Positions 1 to 7,798 of a stretch of DNA of 64,000 nucleotides are shown in pieces. The stretch comes from JABFSA01 sp963827515 (GTDB lineage: Bacteria > Acidobacteriota > Vicinamibacteria > Vicinamibacterales > UBA2999). Every line of letters begins with the position of its first letter. The stretch's first letter is position 1. The notes under the pieces were generated by a model. The model ran no database searches, had not been told where the DNA came from, and saw only the letters and a program-made list of their open reading frames with translations. The DNA lies in the NCBI GenBank assembly GCA_963827515.1, contig CAWHBF010000004.1, positions 186,001-250,000 of the forward strand, given 5' to 3'. Made by a program: the position numbers and the translations under genes.

Positions 1-303
1 GGCATCGGCGAAGCGGACCAGATCAATCACCCGGGTCGATTCGACCCGCACCTTCTGTATATCCTCCTCGCTGACGACGACGTAGCGACCCTTCTCGAAT
101 TCGTATCCCTTCGCCAGCTCAGCGTTCGACACCTCCCGCTCACAATGCGGGCACCACCGCTTCTGCTGAATGCGGGTCTGGCACTCGGCATGGAGCTGGT
201 TGAAGGCCAGGACGGCGGCGGACTCGGTGGCTGGAAACACCTTCACCGGGATATTCACCAGGCTGACCTTGAGGAAACCTTTCCAGGTGGGACGGGGCGG
301 CAT
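1..303 (-). CDS. ku: Ku protein of bacterial NHEJ, 5' part only (runs off left edge)
   Basis: Translating the complement from the ATG at 303 gives 101 codons beginning MPPRPTWKGFLKVSLVNIPV, the hallmark N-terminus of bacterial Ku. The following residues include QCxxRIxxKRWCPHCEREV and the segment YEFEKGRYVVVSEEDIQKV, which are typical of the family. Ku forms a DNA-end-binding homodimer that recruits LigD for non-homologous end joining. The remaining two thirds of the gene lie outside the window, so an intact C-terminus cannot be confirmed. No LigD is visible. The gene lies downstream of a small membrane protein on the same strand, with a mirrored repeat between them. Family assignment is very secure. 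Confidence 0.92.
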   Translation of the reverse strand, partial: MPPRPTWKGFLKVSLVNIPVKVFPATESAAVLAFNQLHAECQTRIQQKRWCPHCEREVSNAELAKGYEFEKGRYVVVSEEDIQKVRVESTRVIDLVRFADA

Positions 304-344
304 AACTGAATTATCGGGCAATTTGGTGCCGGAGTGTATAGCCC

Positions 345-395
345 TGGACTGGGGACTCGGGATTCGGGACTCGAGTCCCCAGTCCCAGCCCCGAG
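345..395. repeat. Short mirrored repeat (GGGACTCGGG-type)
   Basis: A short-period GGGACTCGGGATTCGGGACTC run is followed at once by its reverse complement (GAGTCCCCAGTCCC), giving a compact hairpin in the 100-base gap between two minus-strand genes. It belongs to the same style of element seen in most gaps of this window. A terminator role is inference. Confidence 0.6.
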
Positions 396-403
396 CCCGG
401 CCG

Positions 404-967
404 TCAGACCGCGTCGGCCTCGCTTCTGCTCCCCAAGTCGAGACCCGCCCCTCCGATGTGAATGTCGTGCGCCTTGATCCGGTCCTGAAGCAATCGCCGA
501 GCCTCGCCGTAGAGGTGACCTGGCACCTCCATCCGACGCGCGATGCTGTGGAAATGGGAGATGAGCACGAGCGTGATCGCTCCGTTCTCTCTCCAGGAGA
601 CGGCGGAAATCTGCCCCCAGCGCATGAAGCCACTGTCCGACCAGACGCCGTCTCGATAGAAGCCGCGGGCGATGCGCGTGCTCAAGGGGAACGCATACCC
701 GTAGTACACGAACATCATGATTTCCCCGAGCAACTGATTCGGTGGTCGGCCGAGGGCGAAAATCTTGAAGGCGACGAGCATCCCGAGGATGGCGCCGAGC
801 GCCAGGGTAAAGCCGTAGTAGCGCGGTTTCGCCCCCTGCCAAATCAATAGCGCCGAAGCCTTGCGAACGCGGAACCGCAGCAGGTCGACGATTACCTTGA
901 CGTTGGCGACAAAGAAGCCAATCCCGAAAAAGAAGAGCACCCGCGGGAGCAGGGACTCCTGACCCAT
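404..967 (-). CDS. Small inner-membrane protein of unknown function
   Basis: 187 residues starting MGQESLLPRVLFFFGIGFFV. There are hydrophobic segments near residues 8-30 and 50-70, and a weaker one near 85-95, followed by a soluble C-terminal half containing a charged RRMEVPGHLYGEARRLLQDR stretch. The arrangement (two or three membrane spans, then a cytoplasmic domain with WGQISAVSW) resembles small bacterial membrane proteins with a PH-like tail, but I do not recognise the family. Its stop lies 100 bases before the Ku start, on the same strand, so the two could be co-transcribed. No catalytic motif is visible. Confidence 0.7.
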   Translation of the reverse strand: MGQESLLPRVLFFFGIGFFVANVKVIVDLLRFRVRKASALLIWQGAKPRYYGFTLALGAILGMLVAFKIFALGRPPNQLLGEIMMFVYYGYAFPLSTRIARGFYRDGVWSDSGFMRWGQISAVSWRENGAITLVLISHFHSIARRMEVPGHLYGEARRLLQDRIKAHDIHIGGAGLDLGSRSEADAV

Positions 968-984
968 GGCCTCAGAGTGCCATA

Positions 985-1095
985 GATTGAGCCTGGGCTC
1001 TAGGCTCTAGGCGCGGGGTTCTAGCTGGCTCTCGGCTTTGGGCGCTGGGTTCTCGGCCTTGCGCGCGGGGCTTTCGGCTTCTCGGCAACTCGCCG
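985..1095. repeat. Degenerate GGCTCTAGG/GGTTCTCGG short-period repeat
   Basis: This gap between divergent genes is filled by 7-9-base degenerate words such as GGCTCTAGG, GGTTCTAG, GGCTTTGGG and GGTTCTCGG. The same word family recurs at 1936-1965 and 46757-46795. No coding potential is seen. Confidence 0.65.
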
Positions 1096-1257
1096 TGCAA
1101 AAGTGTGAGCCTTTCTGGAATTAATTCGCGCATTCTCCAGCGAGGAGGTATTAGGATGGCTGGCCACTTACACGGCTCGCTCAGTACCCCCCAACTGGAC
1201 AATGCCGCCTGCAGTGTCGTCCATCGTCAATGCGCAGGATTGAGGAGACAGTCGACT

Positions 1258-1818
1258 ATGGCCCCCACCTATCGCGTCGCCAAGATCGAGAAGGGAGTCT
1301 GGACAGGAGTCCGCTCCCCGCGCAGGCGCCCCACGACCACCGCTTTCATGGGCATCATCCTGGTGATTGGCTGTGCCCTGCCACCCGCGGCCACAGCCCA
1401 AACGACGCATGGCTGGAAGTCACCAGCCAAGGCGTCGGGCAGGGCCGAACCGATCCGTCCCACAGCAACCAACCCGGTTAGTCGAAGCGCGAACGGGGTC
1501 TATTGTCCCGACATGAGCGACGACGCAGCGGGCGTGCATGATCTCGGCTGGCTGCCGTCTGGATTCAATGTGGCGATCACCGTCGAGTCGTACTCCGAGA
1601 ACGCCTTCGATCCGGTTGCCGCCGTTATCGTCGCGAGTGTTGGCCAGAAGGCCGGTAACGCGGTCAAGGTCACAACTTTCTACGACAACGATTCGGCCGG
1701 CGACAAGGACGCGAAGGTGAGCTTCGTCACACCACAGGCGGGAACGTACCTGCTGCTGGTCACTGATTTTCCAGGCCAGTCGGGCGGATGTTACCGGTAT
1801 CAGGCCGAAATCGGCTGA
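1258..1818 (+). CDS. Secreted protein with a PPC-like C-terminal domain
   Basis: I chose the ATG at 1258 because GAGGAG sits ten bases upstream. A second plausible start with its own GAGGAGG is at 1156 in the same frame, and an internal ATG at 1348 would leave just the hydrophobic signal segment. From 1258 the protein has a long basic n-region with RSPRRRP, a hydrophobic core (MGIILVIGCALPP) and an AATAQ cleavage site. The mature part ends with a beta-rich segment, FVTPQAGTYLLLVTDF, like the bacterial pre-peptidase C-terminal (PPC) fold, which usually accompanies secreted hydrolases. Here no catalytic domain is attached, so a stand-alone extracytoplasmic binding role is the most I would infer. 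Confidence 0.6.
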   Translation: MAPTYRVAKIEKGVWTGVRSPRRRPTTTAFMGIILVIGCALPPAATAQTTHGWKSPAKASGRAEPIRPTATNPVSRSANGVYCPDMSDDAAGVHDLGWLPSGFNVAITVESYSENAFDPVAAVIVASVGQKAGNAVKVTTFYDNDSAGDKDAKVSFVTPQAGTYLLLVTDFPGQSGGCYRYQAEIG

Positions 1819-1935
1819 AAGTACCTGTCTTCACTTTCGCGCGTTGCAATGGGCGCGATGACGCGGTACGAAATGAGTCGGAACATGTTCGGGCCGTCAT
1901 CGCGACCATCATCGAACCGGTTGGCCCAGGCTTGC

Positions 1936-2001
1936 TGGGCTCTAGGCGCTGGGCGATCGCCTTCGAACTTTGAACTTTGGACTTTGAACTTTGAACTTTG
2001 C
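1936..2001. repeat. Composite repeat: GGGCTCTAGG words followed by CTTTGAA heptamers
   Basis: Left part carries GGGCTCTAGGCGCTGGGC; right part carries tandem heptamers of the type GAACTTT, about five copies with one variant. It lies just past the tdk stop. The same two-part layout recurs at 46757-46836. A read-through protein from such heptamers gives a repeating SSKFKVQ pattern. Confidence 0.75.
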
Positions 2002-2604
2002 TTAGCCCTTGGATGACTTGGCCTGACCTGACGCGCTGGCGAGCAACGGGTCGAAGCATCGGCGGCAGCGGGCCTCGTAGGTCCCTTGGGCGCCAAGGAG
2101 AACGCGATCCTCGCTGACCACGAGCCGCTGGGTGTGATTGGCAGGATTGCCGCACACCATGCAGATGGCCAGCGTCTTGGTGATGTATTCGGCAATCGCG
2201 AGGAGCTGCGGCATCGGCTCGAACGGCTTGCCCAGGTAGTCCTGATCGAGTCCGGCCACGATGACCCGCTTGCCTTGGTCCGCCAGCGTATCGCACACCG
2301 CCGGCAAGTCGGCGTCGAAGAATTGCCCCTCGTCGATGCCGACGACCTCCGTGTCCGGGGCCACCTGGCTCAGCAGCGCCTGCGAGCTCTGTACGGCCGA
2401 CGATCCGATCCGCATTTCGCTGTGCGACACGATGTGATCGTCCCCGTAGCGGGTGTCGATGACCGGCTTGAAAATCTGTACCCGAAGGCGTGCAATCTGC
2501 GCGCGGCGAAGTCGCCGGATCAGCTCTTCGCTCTTGCCGCTGAACATGCTCCCGACGATGACTTCGATCCAGCCCTGGTTGAGCTGGTGTCTGACGACGT
2601 CCAC
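2002..2604 (-). CDS. tdk: Thymidine kinase, type II
   Basis: Phosphorylates thymidine to dTMP in the pyrimidine salvage pathway, in the cytoplasm. The P-loop GSMFSGKSEE lies at residues 18-27, the catalytic base is in GIDEGQFF (Asp91-Glu92), and the lasso/zinc module has the expected four cysteines (Cys148, Cys151, Cys180, Cys183 in ICMVCGN and ARCRRCF). The length of 200 residues fits bacterial type II enzymes. The start gives MDVVRHQLNQGWIEVIVG, about eight residues longer than the E. coli enzyme. Upstream on the same strand is efp, separated by a strong inverted repeat, so the gene is likely a separate transcription unit. Confidence 0.96.
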   Translation of the reverse strand: MDVVRHQLNQGWIEVIVGSMFSGKSEELIRRLRRAQIARLRVQIFKPVIDTRYGDDHIVSHSEMRIGSSAVQSSQALLSQVAPDTEVVGIDEGQFFDADLPAVCDTLADQGKRVIVAGLDQDYLGKPFEPMPQLLAIAEYITKTLAICMVCGNPANHTQRLVVSEDRVLLGAQGTYEARCRRCFDPLLASASGQAKSSKG

Positions 2605-2616
2605 AGTTGACCTCTT

Positions 2617-2773
2617 AAACCACGAAGCACAAGACCTAAACCACGAAGGACACGACGATCACGAAGGCCATCACTCTAACCTCACTTCAAGGGACTCGCA
2701 TCCCGCTCCTCGTGAACCTGTAGATCTTCGTGCCCTTCGTGTGGATCTTCGTGCCCTTCGTGGTTCGTGGTTC
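2617..2773. repeat. Inverted CCACGAAGG / CCTTCGTGG repeat element
   Basis: Left arm (2617-2671) is built of CCACGAAGCAC and CACGAAGG words; right arm (2721-2773) is built of CTTCGTGCC and CTTCGTGG words and is approximately its reverse complement. The transcript could fold into one long imperfect hairpin between efp and tdk. The end overlaps the efp stop. Confidence 0.75.
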
Positions 2774-3335
2774 ACGCGCGCGACAGGTACTCGCCCGTGT
2801 CGGTGCTGACCTTGACCATGTCACCCGGATTCACGAATGGAGGCACCTGAATGACGAGGCCGGTCTCGAGGGTCGCGGGCTTGACCTGCGCGCTGGCGGT
2901 CGCGCCCTTGATACCCGGAGCGGTATCGAGCACCTTCAGATCGACGGCTGGCGGCATCTCGATACCGACCGGCTCGCTGCCGTAGAACTCCACCTGAATC
3001 ATCATTTCGGCCTTGAGGTAGTTCACCGATTCACCGAGGACCTCGCTCGCAATCTGAATCTGCTCGTACGAACCCGTGTCCATGAAGTGGAAGTCGTCCC
3101 CGTCCTTGTACAGAAACTGCATTTCTCGCTCGTCGAGCGTCGCCCGATCGAGCGTGTCTTCAGAGCGCAGCTTCTGATCCGACATCGATCCGTTGCGAAT
3201 ATTGCGGAGTTTGACGCGGACGAAGCCGCGGAGGTTGCCCGGGGTCACATGCTGCAGCTCGAGCACTCGAAACAAATCCTGCTCGACCTTGATCAGCATG
3301 CCCTTTTTTAGTCGCGTCGCCTGTATGGAAGCCAT
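2772..3335 (-). CDS. efp: Elongation factor P
   Basis: 187 residues, full length, with the three-domain EF-P layout: an N-terminal KOW-like domain (MASIQATRLKKGMLIKVEQD), a central OB domain and a C-terminal OB domain ending in VNPGDMVKVSTDTGEYLSRA. It relieves ribosome stalling at polyproline runs. The tip of the domain I loop reads VTPGNLRGFVRVK, so the position equal to E. coli Lys34 is Asn34, with Arg36 two residues later. Neither the beta-lysylated Lys type nor the rhamnosylated Arg32 type applies directly, so this copy is either unmodified or differently modified. No epmA, epmB or earP is in the window. It is divergent from hsp20. Confidence 0.95.
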   Translation of the reverse strand: MASIQATRLKKGMLIKVEQDLFRVLELQHVTPGNLRGFVRVKLRNIRNGSMSDQKLRSEDTLDRATLDEREMQFLYKDGDDFHFMDTGSYEQIQIASEVLGESVNYLKAEMMIQVEFYGSEPVGIEMPPAVDLKVLDTAPGIKGATASAQVKPATLETGLVIQVPPFVNPGDMVKVSTDTGEYLSRA

Positions 3336-3354
3336 AAATGTGATGATCCTGACG

Positions 3355-3517
3355 ATGCTAGCACGGGACTCGCTAGCGGTAGCTGGTAGCCGGTAGCCGG
3401 TAGCCGGTGCAGCCAGCAGCCATCCGTGGTCGTTGGCTACGGCCTACCGGCTACGACGACTGGCTACCGGCTACCGGCTACCGGCTAGCGAACTACCAGC
3501 GAGTCCCGTGCTAGCAT
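3355..3517. promoter_or_regulatory. 163-base inverted repeat forming a symmetric divergent promoter (efp / hsp20)
   Basis: A perfect 20-base terminal inverted repeat (3355-3374 and 3498-3517) encloses runs of GGTAGCCGGTAGCC on the left and GGCTACCGGCTACC on the right. Each outer end contains TGCTAGCAT, which read outward looks like an extended -10 (TAGCAT). On the plus strand it ends eight bases before the hsp20 GTG, so the mRNA would be leaderless or nearly so; on the minus strand it ends about 20 bases before the efp ATG. The element therefore appears to carry both promoters and can form a cruciform. The symmetry is directly seen; the promoter role is inference. Confidence 0.55.
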
Positions 3518-3524
3518 CGATCCC

Positions 3525-3926
3525 GTGGCGTTCACGGGCTGGGATCCAATCCGCGATCTCCTCGCCATCCAGCGCGGCCTCGACCGGTTTGCGCCAGGAC
3601 CCGGCGGTTGGGTTCCGCCGGTCGATATTCACGAAACGGCCGAACACTACGTGATCACCGCCGAACTCCCCGGTCTCAAGCGCGACGACGTCCACCTCCA
3701 CGTGGAGGACGGCCGGCTGACGCTCGAAGGCGTGAGGCGCGACCTGGCCGGCACGTGCGAGCAGTACCACCGCGTGGAGCGCGGTCATGGCGCGTTCAGC
3801 CGAACGTTTCAGCTACCGGCGCCCGTCGATGCGGACCGCATTGTCGCGAGCCTGCTCGACGGGGTGCTCACGGTGACCTGTCCGAAGGCGAACGAACCGA
3901 ACCCGCGACGCGTCCGCGTGTCGTAA
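3525..3926 (+). CDS. Small heat-shock protein, Hsp20 / alpha-crystallin family
   Basis: 133 residues from a GTG start. The alpha-crystallin domain spans about residues 28-120: PPVDIHETAEHYVITAELPG opens it, the GVLTVTCPK motif (family consensus GVLxVxxPK) closes it. It is an ATP-independent holdase that binds unfolding proteins. The N-terminal arm WDPIRDLLAIQRGLDRF is typical of class A bacterial members. The stop lies three bases before the ATG of the HtrA gene, so hsp20-htrA is a tight two-gene protein-quality-control operon. The start has no clear Shine-Dalgarno site, consistent with leaderless translation. Confidence 0.93.
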   Translation: MAFTGWDPIRDLLAIQRGLDRFAPGPGGWVPPVDIHETAEHYVITAELPGLKRDDVHLHVEDGRLTLEGVRRDLAGTCEQYHRVERGHGAFSRTFQLPAPVDADRIVASLLDGVLTVTCPKANEPNPRRVRVS

Positions 3927-3929
3927 CGT

Positions 3930-5116
<1,187 letters not shown>

Positions 5117-5129
5117 CGGCCTGACAATG

Positions 5130-5362
5130 TTGCAGTCGTTCACCCTTCTGCCTTCTCAGTGCTCAGTTCGTGTTCATGTTCGGTTCCAGGTTCGATGCTT
5201 CTCGGTTCCGGGTTGGCGGTTCCGGTTCGGGGTTCGGCCGGTTCGATTCCCGCCGGCATCGACCCTCCCGAACCCTCGAACATCGAACCACGAACCTTCG
5301 AACTTCGAACCGAACTTGAACACGAACTGAGAAGTGAGAACCCAGAAGCGTGAACGACGGAT
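5130..5362. repeat. GTTC/GAAC inverted repeat element overlapping the mscS start
   Basis: Left arm is rich in TTCGTGTTCATGTTCGGTTC words, right arm in their complement; 5160-5185 matches the complement of about 5311-5336 at 24 of 25 positions, and weaker pairing extends outward to both ends (CAGTCGTTCACCCTTCTG against CAGAAGCGTGAACGACGG). The right end contains the GTG start codon of the next gene. Confidence 0.75.
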
Positions 5363-6222
5363 TATCTAACATCATGCGCTCGGAAACCCTCACACTCGTA
5401 CGAATCCTCGTCATCGGTCTGGTCGCGTACCTCGTTATCCGAGCGGCGTCGGCGGCCGCGCGACGGCTCGAGCGCGACATGAGCCGTGGCGCGGGGATCG
5501 ACGGAACCGAACGCGCCAAGCGCGCGCAGACCATCGGGCGGATCGTCCAGAAAACCCTGTCGATCGTGATCTCGACCATGGCAGCTCTGATGATCCTGCG
5601 CGAGCTGGACATCGACATCACGCCGGTCCTGACGGGCGCAGGTATCGCGGGCCTCGCCGTCGGTTTCGGGGCGCAGACGCTCGTGCGCGACATCATCTCG
5701 GGCTTCTTCCTGATTTTTGAAGACCAGATTCGCGTGGGCGACGTGGCGGTCGTCAATGGCCAGGACGGACTCGTGGAGGAAGTGAACCTGCGAACGCTGA
5801 TCTTGCGAGACGAGAAGGGGGCCGTCCACATCTTTCCGAACGGCGAGGTCAAGACGCTCGCCAATATGTCGAAGGATTTTTCGTACTACGTGATTACGGT
5901 CGGCGTGGCCTACGACGCCGAGATGGATCGTGCGGTCGAGGCGATGCAGGAAGCTGCGAGCGCAGTGATGAAGGATCCCGAGCTCAGTCCCCACATCCTC
6001 GAACCCATGGAGGTGCTCGGGGTCGATGCGTTCGAACCGGGCCAACTCGTCGTCAAGGCCCGAATCAAGACCGTACCCCTCAAGCAGTGGGTGGTCGGAC
6101 GTGAGCTGCGAAAACAGATCGCGCGGGTGTTCAGCGAACGCGGCATTCACATGCCGACACCGCACATGACCGTGCGGCTGGACCGCACAAGCCCGGACGC
6201 GTCTCGTTCACGCGCAGACTGA
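5350..6222 (+). CDS. Small-conductance mechanosensitive channel, MscS family
   Basis: 290 residues from a GTG start. Membrane spans lie at about residues 14-34, 68-88 and 92-115; the third is the pore helix with the glycine/alanine pattern GAGIAGLAVGFGAQTLVRD. The beta domain follows, with FEDQIRVGDVA and LRTLILRDEKGAVHIFPNG, and then the alpha/beta C-terminal domain. The channel releases solutes when membrane tension rises after hypo-osmotic shock. A relation to the osmotic module at 11.7-19 kb is possible but they are not in one operon. The start codon is inside a repeat element, so the annotated start should be treated with care; ATG at 5383 is an alternative. Confidence 0.93.
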   Translation: MNDGLSNIMRSETLTLVRILVIGLVAYLVIRAASAAARRLERDMSRGAGIDGTERAKRAQTIGRIVQKTLSIVISTMAALMILRELDIDITPVLTGAGIAGLAVGFGAQTLVRDIISGFFLIFEDQIRVGDVAVVNGQDGLVEEVNLRTLILRDEKGAVHIFPNGEVKTLANMSKDFSYYVITVGVAYDAEMDRAVEAMQEAASAVMKDPELSPHILEPMEVLGVDAFEPGQLVVKARIKTVPLKQWVVGRELRKQIARVFSERGIHMPTPHMTVRLDRTSPDASRSRAD

Positions 6223-6244
6223 AGCCTGCGCTCTACGTGAAACA

Positions 6245-6307
6245 GGCCACAGAGTCACAGAGACACCGAGAATCTGATGCTCTCTGTGACTCTGCGTCTC
6301 TGTGGCC
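6245..6307. terminator. Bidirectional hairpin between convergent mscS and leuA
   Basis: GGCCACAGAGTCACAGAGAC (from 6245) pairs imperfectly with the complementary TCTCTGTGACTCTGCGTCTC and TGTGGCC up to 6307. It lies between two convergent stop codons, where a two-way terminator is expected. There is no T-tract, so factor-independent action is not certain. A REP-like AGACTGAAGCCTGCGCTCTACG sequence precedes it at about 6215-6236. Confidence 0.6.
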
Positions 6308-6324
6308 CGTGAAAAACGAGAGGT

Positions 6325-7503
6325 CTAGCTCACGCTCGCAGGCCGCGCGGCGCGAACGGCGCCTACGGCCTGCACGACATCCTGATCGGCCAGCACCTTG
6401 CGATCGTCGGCCATCGCCATCAAGGCCCGATAGACATCACCCAGCTCGGTCACGTCCAGGGTCAGACCCAAGTCGGTGCATCGCTTCTGCACCGCGTGAC
6501 GCCCTGAGTGTCTGCCGAGGACGAGCGGGTTCCAGGGGGCGCCGACGTCTTCGGCCCGCATGATTTCATAGGTCCGGCGGTCCTTCAGCATCCCGTCCTG
6601 GTGGATGCCGGCCTCGTGCGCAAACGCGTTGCGTCCGACGATCGCCTTGTTGACCTGTACCCCTTGGCCGGTGAGCCGCGTCAGCATTTCGCTCGACGGG
6701 TACAACTCCTTCTGAACGACGTCGACCGAGTACGGCATGCGGTCGTGCCGGACATGAAGTGCCATCACAATCTCTTCGAGCGCCGCGTTGCCCGCACGCT
6801 CGCCGATACCGTTCACCGTGCACTCGACCTGCCGCACACCGCCCTGCACGGCGGCGAGCGAGTTGGCGACCGCCAGGCCCAGGTCGTCGTGACAGTGGGC
6901 GCTGAACACAGCCTTGTCCGCGTTCGGCACCCGTTCAATCACGCGCTGGAAGAAATCGCGCAGCTCGTCTGGTGTGCTGAAGCCGACGGTGTCCGGAAGG
7001 TTGATCGTGGTGGCGCCGGCCTCGATGACCTGTTCGACCACTCGACACAGGAAATCCATGTCGCTTCGGGTCGCATCCTCCGCGGAAAACTGCACATCGT
7101 CCGTTTTCTGCCGTGCGTAGCGGACCGCGTCGATCGCCGTGTCCAGGCAATGCTCCCGCGTGATGCGCAGCTTCGCCTGCAGATGGAGATCGGAGGTGGC
7201 GATGAACGTGTGGATACGGCCTCGGGCCGCGGGAGCGATGGACCAGGCCGCCTTTTCCAGATCGGCGCGAACGCAACGAGCCAGGCACGCGATCACGGGA
7301 CGCCTGATCTCGGCCGAGATCGTCCGCACGGCCTCGGCGTCGGCAGACGAGGCAATCGGAAAGCCGGCCTCGATGATATCGACGCCGAGCGCGTCGAGCT
7401 GACGGGCCAGCTGAAGCTTTTCGTCCGGTCGCAGCGAGAACCCGGGCGCCTGTTCGCCGTCGCGCAGCGTCGTGTCGAAAATCAGTACCCGTTGCTGGCC
7501 CAT
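6325..7503 (-). CDS. leuA: 2-isopropylmalate synthase, short form without the leucine-feedback domain
   Basis: Condenses acetyl-CoA with 2-oxoisovalerate, the first step of leucine synthesis. The TIM-barrel motif DTTLRDGEQ is at residues 10-18, metal ligands are Asp11 region, His203 and His205 (SAHCHDD), and Asn239 (GERAGN). At 392 residues it ends where the barrel and subdomains finish; the roughly 120-residue C-terminal allosteric LeuA dimer domain of typical 500-residue enzymes is absent, so leucine inhibition of the usual kind is not expected. A homocitrate synthase (NifV-like) is the main alternative, but leuC and leuD nearby favour LeuA. GGAGG precedes the ATG. A LysR regulator is divergent. 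Confidence 0.88.
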   Translation of the reverse strand: MGQQRVLIFDTTLRDGEQAPGFSLRPDEKLQLARQLDALGVDIIEAGFPIASSADAEAVRTISAEIRRPVIACLARCVRADLEKAAWSIAPAARGRIHTFIATSDLHLQAKLRITREHCLDTAIDAVRYARQKTDDVQFSAEDATRSDMDFLCRVVEQVIEAGATTINLPDTVGFSTPDELRDFFQRVIERVPNADKAVFSAHCHDDLGLAVANSLAAVQGGVRQVECTVNGIGERAGNAALEEIVMALHVRHDRMPYSVDVVQKELYPSSEMLTRLTGQGVQVNKAIVGRNAFAHEAGIHQDGMLKDRRTYEIMRAEDVGAPWNPLVLGRHSGRHAVQKRCTDLGLTLDVTELGDVYRALMAMADDRKVLADQDVVQAVGAVRAARPASVS

Positions 7504-7798
7504 GGGAGCCTCCTGTGTCAGTAGACGCGACTGGCAAGCATATTGTCAAAATGATAATTATTCTGCTTAGATTAGTAATGCTTATTGTCACGTCTCCCGG
7601 GCCGAAGCGGGACACCGGCCAGGAACTGGAGAGATTGTTGATGTTTTGTCGGTTTTGCCGGGTCCGCTCCGCGGAACCCGGCCTACGAGAGCTCACCCTC
7701 GAGCACTTAGGACGGGTTCAGCGAACCCCGGACCCGTCGAGGTACGTAGGACGGGTGCCGCCGAAGGCGGACCCGTCGGGACCACAGGGAGGTGAGCT
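7504..7798. promoter_or_regulatory. leuA-lysR divergent control region with REP-like palindromes
   Basis: The half nearest leuA is unusually AT-rich for this genome (7535-7595, including ATGATAATTATTCTGC and TTAGTAATGCTTATTG) and is the likely site of both promoters and LysR binding. The half nearest the regulator (about 7660-7790) carries three GC palindromes of the type GGACGGGTGCCGCCGAAGGC with complementary GGACCCGTC, a REP-like family also found at 40562-40635. GGGAGGTGAGCT supplies the ribosome site of the regulator. Confidence 0.5.

Noticed and set aside
404..850. Overlapping plus-strand frame across the small membrane protein
   Set aside because: Starts inside the Ku coding region, lacks a ribosome site and has shadow-like composition, while the minus-strand frame has clear membrane helices.
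1936..2001. Possible CRISPR array from the regular heptamers
   Set aside because: Unit is only seven bases, with no unique spacers and no cas genes in the window.
7504..7660. T-box, leucine leader peptide or riboswitch upstream of leuA
   Set aside because: No run of Leu codons in a short leader, no T-box sequence and no recognisable aptamer; the AT-rich tract fits promoter and LysR sites better.
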